64,000 nucleotides of DNA, taken from contig NZ_CP076544.1 of NCBI RefSeq assembly GCF_018885305.1, positions 3,162,001 to 3,226,000 on the forward strand, read 5' to 3'. Shown one piece after another: positions 1-8,476 of this stretch. Every line of letters starts with the position of its first letter. Position 1 is the first letter of the stretch. Position numbers and translations under genes: made by a program. The notes beneath the pieces are model-generated. The model was not told the DNA's origin, did not search any database, and saw only the letters and a program-made list of their open reading frames with translations. This DNA is from Curtobacterium sp. L6-1 (lineage in GTDB: Bacteria; Actinomycetota; Actinomycetes; Actinomycetales; Microbacteriaceae).

Positions 1-1
1 G

Positions 2-127
2 GTCGTGCTCTGGGGCGACCCGGCGAACGGCGACCCGGCGGTGGAGGAGTGGGCCGACGCGATCGGCACCATCAACTACGAGGTGGTCGCCCGGGTCGGC
101 CGCAGCGTGGAACGGAGGACGACGTGA
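2..127 (+). CDS. alr: alanine racemase, C-terminal end (truncated by window start)
   Basis: Only the last 41 codons are present, ending in TGA at 125-127. The tail contains GTINYEVVARVG, which matches the conserved C-terminal motif of PLP-dependent alanine racemases (L-Ala to D-Ala for peptidoglycan). The stop overlaps the GTG start of the next gene (GTGA), and that gene is a second alanine racemase, so two paralogues lie in tandem. The start and catalytic lysine are outside the window. Identification rests on the tail and the context. Confidence 0.8.
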   Translation, partial: VVLWGDPANGDPAVEEWADAIGTINYEVVARVGRSVERRTT

Positions 128-1287
128 GTGCACCGCTGCGCCGGGCGGTCGTCGATCTCGACGCCTACCGCGCCAACCTCGACCTGGTCCGCTCCTGGAT
201 GGAGCCCGTCGAGCTCATGGCGATCATGAAGGCCGACGCGTACGGGCACGGCCTCGACGCCATCGCCCTGACCGCGGTCGACGCGGGCATCCGGTGGATC
301 GGTGTGCTGACGGTCCCCGCGGCCCTGCGGCTCCGGTCGATCGGCGTGGGCGAGGACGTGCGGCTCTTCACGTGGCAGCACGACCCCGGCCTGGACTTCC
401 GCGACGCGATCGACTCCGCCGTCGACCTCGGGGTGTCGAACGTCGCCGAGCTGCAGCGCGTCGTGGACGCCGTCGACCACCGCCCCGCACGCGTGCACCT
501 GGGCGTCGACAGCGGCCTGCACCGGGACGGCGCGACCGTCGGGGAGTGGCCGGCGCTCGTCGAGGCAGCCCGTGACGCCCAGCGCGCGGGCCGCATCGAG
601 GTCGTCGCCGCCTACACACACCTCGCCGAGTCCTCCGACGCCGACGACGCCGCCGCGGTCGCGCACTTCGACGCGATGGTCGAGCAGGCCGAGGACCTCG
701 GGCTCGACATCCGGTGGGAGCACGTCGCCGCGTCGCTCGCCGGCCTCGAGCGCAAGGAGTTCCGCAAGGACATGGTCCGGATGGGGGCGAACCTGTTCGG
801 CATCCCGGGCGCGGACGGGGTGTCCGCCGCCGACCTCGGGCTGACCCAGGTGATGACCCTGACGGCCTCGGTCGCGAAGACGAAGCGCGTGCCGGTCGGC
901 ACGGGCGTCTCGTACGACTACACGTACCGCACGGACGCCGAGACGACCCTGGCGCTCGTGCCGGTCGGGTACGCGGACGGTGTGCCCCGGGCGGCGCAGG
1001 GCCGGGTCGAGGTGACGATCAACGGCACGCGGTACCCGATCGCGGGCCGCGTGGCGATGGACCAGTTCCTGGTCGACGTCGGCGACGACGACGTCCGGGT
1101 CGGCGACCCCGTGACGCTGTTCGGCCCCGGCGAGGACGGCGAGCAGTCGGTGCTCGAGTGGGGCCGTGCGCTCGACACGATCGGCGAGGAGATCGTCTGC
1201 CGGATCGGCGGGCGGGTCCAGCGGACGTACGAGGGACACTCCGGCGAGGGCCGCGTCGGCGCGTACCTGCGCGGGGAACGGGCATGA
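124..1287 (+). CDS. alr: alanine racemase, second copy
   Basis: A 387-residue fold-type III PLP enzyme of normal family length, expected to interconvert L- and D-alanine for cell-wall synthesis. The PLP-binding lysine is K36 in the motif MKADAYGHG. The C-terminal domain has the SYDYTY segment that carries the second catalytic tyrosine, and VAMDQ. The GTG start is chosen because GGAGG at 114-118 sits 5 nt upstream and because it overlaps the previous stop. The gene overlaps tsaE by ATGA. The SYDYTY motif differs from the usual SYGxTY, so this copy may be the more diverged of the pair. Function as a racemase is inferred from family. Confidence 0.9.
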   Translation: MSAPLRRAVVDLDAYRANLDLVRSWMEPVELMAIMKADAYGHGLDAIALTAVDAGIRWIGVLTVPAALRLRSIGVGEDVRLFTWQHDPGLDFRDAIDSAVDLGVSNVAELQRVVDAVDHRPARVHLGVDSGLHRDGATVGEWPALVEAARDAQRAGRIEVVAAYTHLAESSDADDAAAVAHFDAMVEQAEDLGLDIRWEHVAASLAGLERKEFRKDMVRMGANLFGIPGADGVSAADLGLTQVMTLTASVAKTKRVPVGTGVSYDYTYRTDAETTLALVPVGYADGVPRAAQGRVEVTINGTRYPIAGRVAMDQFLVDVGDDDVRVGDPVTLFGPGEDGEQSVLEWGRALDTIGEEIVCRIGGRVQRTYEGHSGEGRVGAYLRGERA

Positions 1288-1778
1288 CCGTCCTGCTCGA
1301 CACCGTCGTCGGCACGACCGAGGAGATGGGCGCACTCGGCGCACGGCTGGCCCGGGTGCTCCGTGCCGGGGACCTCGTCGTGCTGACGGGGCCGCTCGGC
1401 GCGGGCAAGACCACCATGACCCGGGGCCTCGGCACCGCGCTGGGTGCGCGTGGGCAGGTGTCGAGCCCGACCTTCGTGCTCGCCCGGACGCACCCGACGA
1501 CCAGCGGCCCGGACCTGGTGCACGTCGACGCCTACCGGCTGTCCGACCCGGTCGAGCTCGACGACCTGGACCTCGACTGGGACGGGTCGATCGTCGTCGT
1601 CGAGTGGGGACGGGGCATGGTCGACGGTGTGGGCGACAGCGTCCTCGACGTGGAGATCACGCGTCCGACCGGTGGTGACCCGTCGGGCGGGGACGACGAC
1701 CCGGACGACGTGCCGGACGAACCGCGCCGGGTGGTCGTCACGGGCAGCGGCCCGCGCTGGGACGGCGCCACGCTCTGA
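1284..1778 (+). CDS. tsaE: tRNA threonylcarbamoyladenosine biosynthesis ATPase TsaE
   Basis: A 164-residue P-loop protein. The Walker A motif GPLGAGKTT is near residue 37, and the family motif SSPTFVL and a VHVDAYR segment follow. TsaE is the ATPase that works with TsaB and TsaD to make t6A at position 37 of ANN-decoding tRNAs. The start overlaps the alr stop (ATGA), so translation is probably coupled. The C-terminus has an acidic, low-complexity insertion (GGDDDPDDVPDEP). In many actinobacteria tsaB-rimI-tsaD follow directly; here they resume only at 9124, after an intervening block. Confidence 0.95.
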   Translation: MTVLLDTVVGTTEEMGALGARLARVLRAGDLVVLTGPLGAGKTTMTRGLGTALGARGQVSSPTFVLARTHPTTSGPDLVHVDAYRLSDPVELDDLDLDWDGSIVVVEWGRGMVDGVGDSVLDVEITRPTGGDPSGGDDDPDDVPDEPRRVVVTGSGPRWDGATL

Positions 1779-1823
1779 TCCGGCGCAGCGGTCCGCCGCG
1801 CCGGTCCGCTCCGGTCCGCTCCC

Positions 1824-1879
1824 GACGGGAGGCGCGGATCACCGGACCGACGCCGCCTCCGCTGGGCGGGCCTCCCGTC
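1824..1879. repeat. inverted pair of dispersed motif GACGGGAGGC
   Basis: GACGGGAGGC at 1824-1833 and its reverse complement at 1870-1879, separated by 36 nt, could form a hairpin just after tsaE. The same decamer recurs in at least nine places in the window. Confidence 0.6.
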
Positions 1880-2044
1880 CGGTTCCCGCGGAGTGGGTCC
1901 CGTGGTCTCGGAACGCTTGGGTATCGGGACCCGACCCCGTAGCGTCGCCCGCGCTACACCGCGTCCCTAGCCGCGGATGCCCGTCCCCCTGTTACCGGGC
2001 TGGCCTCGTCGTGATCGTGCGTCGCACCCGACGGCGTCGTAGCG

Positions 2045-2089
2045 CGAGGGCGCCTGCCGCGTGACCCGAACTCGGGACAGGCGCCCTCG
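2045..2089. terminator. 12-bp hairpin between tsaE and the next (-) gene
   Basis: CGAGGGCGCCTG at 2045-2056 is perfectly complementary to CAGGCGCCCTCG at 2078-2089, with a 21-nt loop. It lies between the ends of convergent genes and may terminate either transcript. There is no U-tract, and the large loop weakens the case. Confidence 0.45.
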
Positions 2090-2132
2090 ACCTCGGGCCG
2101 GACGCCGACGGGGCCGGGGCGGCCGGGCGGGG

Positions 2133-2297
2133 TCAGCGGCGGCGGCGACCCATGAGCAGCACACCGAACAGCAGCACGACGGCCACGACCACCGTGACGA
2201 GGACGACCACCGCCGTCGTGTCCAGGGGGCCGCCACCGCCGTCGTCGCAGGGGACGGCGGGCGAGACGCAGGACGCCGCCGCGAGCAGCGCCGTCAC
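2133..2297 (-). CDS. small membrane protein, hypothetical
   Basis: A 54-residue protein from a GTG start with GGAG about 7 nt upstream; the frame stays open to 2414 and could give a longer form with a basic N-terminus. There is a hydrophobic, signal-like stretch, a short Cys/Gly/Asp segment, one strong membrane span (VVVLVTVVVAVVLLFGVLL) and a terminal MGRRRR. This resembles a membrane-anchored surface peptide with a basic cytoplasmic stop. No family is recognised and the start is uncertain. Confidence 0.4.
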   Translation of the reverse strand: MTALLAAASCVSPAVPCDDGGGGPLDTTAVVVLVTVVVAVVLLFGVLLMGRRRR

Positions 2298-2420
2298 GAG
2301 GCCGCTCCGCCGAGGTGGCCGAGCGGGACGGAGGTGCGGGTCAGGGGACCGGTGGACACGGGCGACTCCTCCGTCGGTGGCTCCGACGGTAGCGCCGGGT
2401 GTCGGAGCGGGCAAGGGTCC

Positions 2421-2503
2421 GGACGGGGGTCAGCGCCGGACGGGGGTCAGCGCCGGGCAGAGTCAGCGCCGGACGGGGTCAGCGTCGGACGGAGGTCAGC
2501 GCC
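2421..2503. repeat. 17-bp minisatellite (GGACGGGGGTCAGCGCC)
   Basis: About five tandem units of 16-17 bp, two of them identical (2421-2437, 2438-2454), the rest with one or two changes. The array lies just past the 3' end of the (-) strand gene ending at 2496 and overlaps its last codons. Confidence 0.7.
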
Positions 2504-3104
2504 GGGCAGCCCGCGCCGGCAGCCCGCAGCTCCGGCGTTCGAGGTCGGCCAGGGCGGACACCGTCGCCGGGTCCCGGTCGCGCCACCGGTCGACCACACC
2601 CGGCCCGAGCGCGGTCGCGGTGTCCCGCCCGACCAGCGCCCGGAGCGCCAGCAGCTCCTCACCGTCCGGGGAGCGGTCGACGCGGCTCGTCGCGGTGGCG
2701 GTACGGACGAACCGACCCCGGGTCCGGAGCCAGACCAGGACGAGGAGCGCGACGACCACGACCGTCAGGCCGCCACCGACCAGCTGCGCCACGTGCACGG
2801 CCGTGTCGTGCTGCTGGGCGCCGGCGTCCGCGATCGCACCGGCGTGCTCGCTCGCCCGACGGAGCGGTGCGCTGACGGCGTCGCCGGCGAGCGGGATGCC
2901 CGCGAGCGCCCGGGCCGTGGCGGCCAGCTGCTGCTGGAACGCCGAGCCCTCGTCCTGCACGCGGGTGCCGATCGACGCGAGCCGTGCGATCGAGCCCGCG
3001 ACGTCGCGGCCGACGAGCACCGCGAGGACGCAGCCGACGACGACCAGGACGTCGCCGAGCACCTGCCGTGCTCGTCGGGTCGGGCGGGTGTCGTACACGA
3101 CCAT
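2496..3104 (-). CDS. membrane protein, hypothetical
   Basis: A 202-residue protein with two predicted membrane spans: one near residues 15-33 (VLGDVLVVVGCVLAVLVG) and one near 108-126 (GGGLTVVVVALLVLVWL). Between them is a roughly 75-residue region rich in Ala and charged residues, probably helical and extracytoplasmic. A basic cytoplasmic tail follows. The ATG at 3104 has a weak GGGGG upstream. No family is recognised. It is divergent from hen1. Confidence 0.6.
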   Translation of the reverse strand: MVVYDTRPTRRARQVLGDVLVVVGCVLAVLVGRDVAGSIARLASIGTRVQDEGSAFQQQLAATARALAGIPLAGDAVSAPLRRASEHAGAIADAGAQQHDTAVHVAQLVGGGLTVVVVALLVLVWLRTRGRFVRTATATSRVDRSPDGEELLALRALVGRDTATALGPGVVDRWRDRDPATVSALADLERRSCGLPARAARR

Positions 3105-3197
3105 CGGGGGCCTCCAGTCCGGGGTGGACCGTCGGCGTGGGGATGCGACGGCCGACCGTCATCCTGCTCAGCTTCCCTGGGCGCGGTCCCGCCGTAC

Positions 3198-3203
3198 TAG
3201 GCT
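3198..3203 (+). promoter_or_regulatory. candidate -10 box for hen1-pnkp
   Basis: TAGGCT in the context TACTAGGCT, about 63 nt before the hen1 ATG. The same hexamer precedes sucC. A GGAGG ribosome-binding site at 3256-3260 precedes the ATG at 3267, so this transcript has a leader, unlike many neighbours. Confidence 0.4.
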
Positions 3204-3266
3204 CGCTCTCCGGCCTCGGACCGCCGGCCGGCCCCTGCGCCGGACGACGACGATCGGAGGCCGCGC

Positions 3267-4775
3267 ATGCTCGTGACCATCACCACGCGTGGCGAGGCCG
3301 CGCCGGACCTGTCCCACCTGCTGCACAAGCACCCGGGCCGTGCGCAGGCGTTCGACCTCAGCGTCGGGACCGCGCACGTGTTCTACCCCGCCGACACCGC
3401 CGACGTGTGCACCGCGGCGCTCCTGCTCGAGGTCGACCCGATCGCACTCGCCCGGAGCAAGCGGTACGGCGCCGACGCACAGGCCCTCTCCCGCTACGTC
3501 AACGACCGCCCGTACGCCGCCACCTCGATGCTCGCGCTCGCCATCGCGCAGGTGTTCCGCAGCGCGATGGGCGGGCACAGCGCCTCCCGCCCCGAGCGTG
3601 CCGCCGCACCGCTCGACCTGGAGATCGCGCTCACGAGCGTGCCGAGCGAGGTCGACGCGCACGGCACCGGGATGGCCACCCGCTTGTTCGCGCCCCTCGG
3701 CTGGGACGTCGACGAAGCGCGGGCCCCGCTCGACCCCACCCGCCCGGAGTGGGGCGACGCCGGCACCGTGGGACTCCGCCTCCGCGGACGGGTGCGGCTG
3801 TCGGACGCCCTGCGGCAGCTGACCGTCCTGCTGCCGGTCCTCGACGACGCCAAGCACTACTGGGTCGGTGACGACGAGGTGGGCACCCTCCTCCGCCGCG
3901 GCGAGGGGTGGCTCGCCGCGCACCCGCTCCGCGGACTGATCACCAGCCGGTCCCTCGCACACCAGCGCGCGCTCGTCGACGACGCCACCACGCGCCTCCT
4001 CGGGCTCGACGACGGCAGCGCCACCGGCGCCGTCCCCGCGGGCGCCGGTGTCGACGACGACGGCGCCGCCGACGAGGTGTCCACGTCGGACGACGTCCCC
4101 GTCGAGACGCCGCTCTACCGCCGGCGCGCAGAGGCGGTGCTCACGGCGCTCGCCGACGTGCGGGCCCACACCGTGGCGGACGTCGGCTGCGGCGAGGGCG
4201 CCCTGCTGCGCCACCTGTTCGCCGACCGGTCGTTCACGACGGTGATCGGCACCGACGTGGCGCCCCGGGAACTGGCCCGGGCCGAGCGGCGGTTGCGGCT
4301 CGACGACGTCAGCGACGAGCAGCGCGCCCGCGTGCGACTGCTGCAGTCCTCGGTGACGTACTCCGACGACCGGATCGCCGGGCTGGACGCGGTCGTCCTC
4401 ATGGAGGTCGTCGAGCACGTCGACCCGGACCGGCTGCCGGCCCTCGAGGCGTCCGTGTTCGGGGCGGCACGGCCGGGTGCGGTCATCGTCACGACCCCGA
4501 ACGCCGAGCACAACGTCCGGTTCGAGCACCTCGCCACAGGGCGGTTCCGGCACCCGGACCACCGGTTCGAGTGGACGCGCGCGGAGTTCCGGACGTGGGC
4601 CACGGCGGTGGGCGACCGGCACGGCTACACGGTCGAGTTCCGGCCGGTCGGCGACGACGACCCCGCGGTCGGACCACCCACGCAGCTCGCCCTGTTCCGC
4701 CGTACGACCGCGACCGCGACCACGACCACGACCACGACCCCGACCGCGACGACCAGCACCGGAGGCACCGCATGA
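3267..4775 (+). CDS. hen1: 3'-terminal RNA ribose 2'-O-methyltransferase Hen1
   Basis: A 502-residue protein that places a 2'-O-methyl group at the 3' end of a cleaved RNA before Pnkp seals it, so the repaired site resists re-cleavage. The N-terminal Hen1-specific region (about 1-245) is followed by a linker and a SAM methyltransferase domain (about 285-480) with motif I DVGCGEG (305-311). Metal ligands are expected at E380, E383 and H384 in MEVVEH, plus H429/H432 in RHPDHRFEW; TPNAEHN (410-416) is the Hen1 signature. The C-terminus is a Thr-rich tail encoded by a microsatellite. The stop overlaps the pnkp ATG (ATGA), the usual hen1-pnkp arrangement. Roles are from characterised bacterial homologues. 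Confidence 0.95.
   Translation: MLVTITTRGEAAPDLSHLLHKHPGRAQAFDLSVGTAHVFYPADTADVCTAALLLEVDPIALARSKRYGADAQALSRYVNDRPYAATSMLALAIAQVFRSAMGGHSASRPERAAAPLDLEIALTSVPSEVDAHGTGMATRLFAPLGWDVDEARAPLDPTRPEWGDAGTVGLRLRGRVRLSDALRQLTVLLPVLDDAKHYWVGDDEVGTLLRRGEGWLAAHPLRGLITSRSLAHQRALVDDATTRLLGLDDGSATGAVPAGAGVDDDGAADEVSTSDDVPVETPLYRRRAEAVLTALADVRAHTVADVGCGEGALLRHLFADRSFTTVIGTDVAPRELARAERRLRLDDVSDEQRARVRLLQSSVTYSDDRIAGLDAVVLMEVVEHVDPDRLPALEASVFGAARPGAVIVTTPNAEHNVRFEHLATGRFRHPDHRFEWTRAEFRTWATAVGDRHGYTVEFRPVGDDDPAVGPPTQLALFRRTTATATTTTTTTPTATTSTGGTA
4705..4752 (+). repeat. hexamer microsatellite in the hen1 tail
   Basis: Tandem variants of CGCGAC and CACGAC encode Thr-Ala and Thr-Thr dipeptides in the last residues of Hen1. 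The unit is a multiple of three, so copy-number change would alter tail length but not frame. Confidence 0.7.
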
Positions 4776-7390
4776 CCGCCCTGCCGATCCCCACGATGTC
4801 CCTCGTGCTGCTCGTCGGGACGAGCGGCTCCGGCAAGTCCACCTTCGCCGCCCGGCACTTCGGCCGCTACGAGACCCTCTCGAGCGACGTCTTCCGCGGC
4901 CTCGTGTCGAACGACGAGAACGACCAGTCCGCGACCGCCGCCGCCTTCGACGCCCTGAAGCACGTCGCCGCGCAGCGCCTCCGCGCCGGGCTGCTCACCG
5001 TCGTCGACGCCACGAACGTGCAACCCGAGGCCCGGCGGGACTTCGTGCAGCTCGCCCGCGACCACGACGTCCTCCCCGTCGCGATCGTCCTCGACCTCCC
5101 GGAGGCGGTCTGCATCGCCCGCAACGCCACCCGCACCGACCGCGTGTTCGGCGCGGACGTCATCCGCCGCCAGCAGGGGCAGCTCCGCCGTGGTCTCAAG
5201 GCCCTCGGGAAGGAGGGGTTCCGCCGCGTGCACGTCCTGCACGGCGAGGACGAGGTCGCCGCCGCGGAGATCGTCCGCGAGCCCCTGCTCAACGACCGGA
5301 CCGACCAACACGGCCCCTTCGACGTCATCGGTGACGTGCACGGCTGCCGGTCCGAGCTCGAGTCCCTCCTCGGCCGCCTCGGGTGGACCCTCGTGCGCGA
5401 CGACCTCGGCCGCCCGGTGGACGCCCTCCACCCAGAGGGTCGCCGCGCGGTGTTCCTCGGCGACCTCGTCGACCGCGGCCCCGACAGCCCCGGTGTCCTG
5501 CGCCTCGTGATGGGCATGGTGCGCAACGGCCACGCCCTCGCCGTCCCCGGCAACCACGAGGACAAGCTCGTCCGTGCCCTGGACGGCCGGAAGGTGCAGA
5601 CCTCGCACGGCCTGGCCGAGACCCTGGCGCAGCTCGCCGCCGAACCGGACGCGTTCCGCGACGAGGTCCGCGACTTCTGCCGCGCCCTCGTCGGCCACCT
5701 CGTGCTCGACGGCGGGCAGCTCGTCGTCGCGCACGCCGGGCTCAAGGAGCAGTACCACGGCCGGGCGTCCGGACGGGTGCGGTCGTTCGCCCTGTACGGC
5801 GACACGACCGGCGAGAGCGACGAGTACGGCCTGCCGGTCCGGCTGCCGTGGGCGGACGCCTACCGCGGGACGGCCACGGTCCTGTACGGGCACACCCCGA
5901 CCGTCGACACGGAGTGGATCAACGGCACGATGTGCCTCGACACCGGGTGCGTGTTCGGCGGGAAGCTCTCCGCGCTCCGGTACCCCGAGCGCGAGGTCGT
6001 CCAAGTGGCCGCCGAGCGCGCCCACTACCAGGCCGCCAAGCCGCTCGAACCGCTGCGCGGTGCGGCCGCGTCCGCGTCCGGAGCCGACGCGCCGGACGTG
6101 GGGGGAGCCTCCCGTCCGGCCGGGAGACCCGTGGCCGCGCCCGCCACGCCCCGTCGCGTCCCCGGCCTGCTCGCGATCGAGGACGTCACGGGCAAGCAGA
6201 TCGTGGAGACCCGCCACCACGGCCGGATCGGCATCCGCGCCGAGAACGCGGCCGGTGCGCTCGAGGTGGTGAGCCGGTTCGCGGTCGACCCGCGCTGGCT
6301 GCCGTACCTGCCGCCGACGATGAGTCCCGTCGCGACCTCGGGGCGACCCGACCACCTGGAGCACCCGGACGAGGCGTTCGCGTACTACCGGGGCCAGGGC
6401 GTCGACCAGGTCCGCGCGGAGGAGAAGCACATGGGCTCGCGGGCCACGGTGCTGCTCACCCGCGACCCGGCACGGTTCGACGCGCCGGCCGGCTGGCGGG
6501 GCGTCGTGACCACACGGACCGGTCGGTCATTCCTCGACCAGGCCGACACGGCGACGTTCCTGTCCCGTCTCGACGGTGCCCTCGACGCTGCCGGGCTCTG
6601 GGCCGAGCTCGACTCGGACTGGGTGCTGCTCGACGGCGAGGTGCTGCCCTGGGCGGTGAAGGCCGAGGGCATGATCCGCGACTGGTACGCCGAGGTCGGC
6701 GCCGCTGCGGCCGGGGCGTTCCCGGCCGCGCTGACGGCGCTCGCCGCGGCGCGGGACGCGGGCGTGGACGTCGCCGACCTGCTGGCACGGACGGAGCGCC
6801 GGGCGGCCGACGCTGCGGCCTACACCGCCTCCTACCGCCGGTACGCGGCGCCGTCGACGGGCATCGACGACGTGCGGTTCGCGCCGTTCCAGGTGCTCGC
6901 CGCCGAGGGTCGGACGTTCGAGGACCGGCCGCACGGGTGGCACCTCGGCATCGCCGACCGGCTCGCCGACGCGGCGCCGGGCGTCGTCCGGGCCACGCGC
7001 TCGGTGGTCGTGGACGTGCGCGACGAGGCGTCCTGCGCGGCCGGGGTCGACTGGTGGCAGGAATCGACCGGCGCCGGCGGTGAGGGTGCCGTCGTGAAGC
7101 CCGAGGCGAACCTGACCCGCGGACCGAAGGGGCTCCTCCAGCCGGGCGTGAAGGTCCGCGGGCGGGAGTACCTGCGGATCATCTACGGCCCCGAGTACAC
7201 GGAGGCCCCGAACCTGGCCCGTCTCAAGGACCGGGACCTCGGGCACAAGCGGTCGATGGCGCTGCGCGAGTACGCCCTCGGGCTGGAATCGCTCGCGCGC
7301 TTCGTCGAGCGGGAGCCCCTGTGGCGGGTGCACCAGGCGGTGTTCGGCGTGCTGGCGATGGAGTCGGAGGCGGTGGACCCGCGGTTGTGA
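4772..7390 (+). CDS. pnkp: polynucleotide kinase-phosphatase/ligase Pnkp
   Basis: An 872-residue trifunctional RNA-repair enzyme of family-typical length. The N-terminal 5'-kinase has P-loop GTSGSGKST (16-24). The central metallophosphatase, which heals 2',3'-cyclic phosphate ends, has GDVHG (187-191), GDLVDRG (230-236) and GNHED (260-264). The C-terminal adenylyltransferase/ligase has the nucleotidyl lysine K552 in EEKHMGS. With Hen1 it repairs tRNAs or other RNAs cut by ribotoxins. The ATG overlaps the hen1 stop. A GCCTCCCGTC repeat lies inside the coding sequence at 6107-6116, in a disordered linker before the ligase domain. All key motifs look intact, so the enzyme is probably active. Confidence 0.96.
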   Translation: MTALPIPTMSLVLLVGTSGSGKSTFAARHFGRYETLSSDVFRGLVSNDENDQSATAAAFDALKHVAAQRLRAGLLTVVDATNVQPEARRDFVQLARDHDVLPVAIVLDLPEAVCIARNATRTDRVFGADVIRRQQGQLRRGLKALGKEGFRRVHVLHGEDEVAAAEIVREPLLNDRTDQHGPFDVIGDVHGCRSELESLLGRLGWTLVRDDLGRPVDALHPEGRRAVFLGDLVDRGPDSPGVLRLVMGMVRNGHALAVPGNHEDKLVRALDGRKVQTSHGLAETLAQLAAEPDAFRDEVRDFCRALVGHLVLDGGQLVVAHAGLKEQYHGRASGRVRSFALYGDTTGESDEYGLPVRLPWADAYRGTATVLYGHTPTVDTEWINGTMCLDTGCVFGGKLSALRYPEREVVQVAAERAHYQAAKPLEPLRGAAASASGADAPDVGGASRPAGRPVAAPATPRRVPGLLAIEDVTGKQIVETRHHGRIGIRAENAAGALEVVSRFAVDPRWLPYLPPTMSPVATSGRPDHLEHPDEAFAYYRGQGVDQVRAEEKHMGSRATVLLTRDPARFDAPAGWRGVVTTRTGRSFLDQADTATFLSRLDGALDAAGLWAELDSDWVLLDGEVLPWAVKAEGMIRDWYAEVGAAAAGAFPAALTALAAARDAGVDVADLLARTERRAADAAAYTASYRRYAAPSTGIDDVRFAPFQVLAAEGRTFEDRPHGWHLGIADRLADAAPGVVRATRSVVVDVRDEASCAAGVDWWQESTGAGGEGAVVKPEANLTRGPKGLLQPGVKVRGREYLRIIYGPEYTEAPNLARLKDRDLGHKRSMALREYALGLESLARFVEREPLWRVHQAVFGVLAMESEAVDPRL

Positions 7391-7420
7391 CGGCGCCACG
7401 TCCGCGGGACCGCCGCCTGG

Positions 7421-8476
7421 TCAGGGCTGGTCGTCCGCCGGGGCCACCCGGACGGCGACCGAGTCGATGACGGCACCGGTCGGGATGCTGCCCATCGGCC
7501 GCACCTGGACGGTCCGCTCGCCGAGGTAGGCGCCGTCCGTGCGGTCGACGATGACCTCCTGCCGGTCGGACCCAGTGCCCGCCGGGAGTCCGACGGCCGT
7601 TCCCACGCGTCCGTCGAGCGAGGCCTGCTCCTCGGTGACGACGATGCCCGGCAGGGTCGCCAGCGCCTCGTACATCCCCGCCCGGAGGTCGGCGGGGACG
7701 AGCCCGGTCCGCAGCAGTTCCTTGATCGTGTCGAAGACGTGCTCCGCGTCCGACGCACCCACCGACCGGGGCGCGGCCTCGATCCGTCGGACGAGTGCAG
7801 CCGGATCCCGGGGGAGCCCCGCGATGTCCGTCGGACCGATGCGGCCCTCCTGCTTCCCCCCGAGTTCGCCGACCGTGAAGTCGCCGCCCTGGCCACGCTC
7901 CCACTGGGGGTCGTCCCGGTGCGCCGCGGTCGCGTAGTCCTCGGCCGCCGCCTTCCGCACGGCCGGGCCGCCGTAGAACGTGGTCGCCGGTCCCGACCAG
8001 GTCGCACGGACCCAGGTGCCGGAGACGTCGGCGGGCACCCAGGTGGTGCTCGTCGTCGGTGCGAGGTAGCCCCCGTCGTAGTGCTCGCCGTCCGAGGTGA
8101 CGTACGCGAGCGCCCGCTCCGTCTCGATGACCCGCGTGTACGCCCCGACCGGCGCCCGTTCGGCGACCGCGGCACGTGCGGCTTCGTGGAGGGTGGCGGC
8201 CGCGGCGGGCTCGGGGGACGACCAGTGGATGATCCCGACGCCGGAGGCGACGAGCGCACCAGCTGCGACGACGGCGGCACCGGCGACCAGGGCCGGTCGG
8301 AGCCGTCGCCGGGTCCGGACGGGAGGCGCCGGCCGGCCCCGACGCGCGCCTCCCGTCGTCCTGACCGCCGTCTCGAACCGGAGGCGTGCACGGTCGAGCG
8401 AGGCGTCGACCACCTCGGGTGGGAGGTCCTCGTCGCTGCGCAGCCGGCGGAGGGCGGAGAGGTCGTCGTCAGACAT
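7421..8476 (-). CDS. CU044_5270-like membrane protein, likely anti-sigma partner
   Basis: A 351-residue protein with a cytoplasmic N-terminus (about 1-70), a single membrane span (LVAGAAVVAAGALVASGVGI) and a large extracytoplasmic domain with EHVFDTIKELLRTG and LRAGMYEALATLPGI segments, as in the CU044_5270 family that accompanies ECF sigma genes. Its ATG overlaps the end of the sigma-factor gene by 8 bp, so the two are co-translated. Likely role: membrane sensor that holds the sigma factor inactive. That is inferred from order and topology; no zinc-type anti-sigma motif is visible. An inverted GACGGGAGGC pair is embedded before the membrane span. Confidence 0.75.
   Translation of the reverse strand: MSDDDLSALRRLRSDEDLPPEVVDASLDRARLRFETAVRTTGGARRGRPAPPVRTRRRLRPALVAGAAVVAAGALVASGVGIIHWSSPEPAAAATLHEAARAAVAERAPVGAYTRVIETERALAYVTSDGEHYDGGYLAPTTSTTWVPADVSGTWVRATWSGPATTFYGGPAVRKAAAEDYATAAHRDDPQWERGQGGDFTVGELGGKQEGRIGPTDIAGLPRDPAALVRRIEAAPRSVGASDAEHVFDTIKELLRTGLVPADLRAGMYEALATLPGIVVTEEQASLDGRVGTAVGLPAGTGSDRQEVIVDRTDGAYLGERTVQVRPMGSIPTGAVIDSVAVRVAPADDQP
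8318..8357. repeat. inverted GACGGGAGGC pair inside a coding region
   Basis: GACGGGAGGC at 8318-8327 and GCCTCCCGTC at 8348-8357, with a 20-nt loop. It encodes the Arg/Pro/Gly-rich linker between the cytoplasmic region and membrane span of the putative anti-sigma protein. Confidence 0.65.

Larger units (their letters stand above)
1779..2132. other. gene-free stretch after tsaE
   Basis: No convincing coding sequence on either strand. It holds an inverted pair of the dispersed GACGGGAGGC motif (1824-1879) and a 12-bp hairpin (2045-2089). I cannot assign an RNA family to the remainder. Confidence 0.5.

Noticed and set aside
1779-2132. A structured RNA or tRNA gene after tsaE
   Set aside because: Several short complementary runs exist, but no cloverleaf, no T-loop motif and no recognisable riboswitch core.
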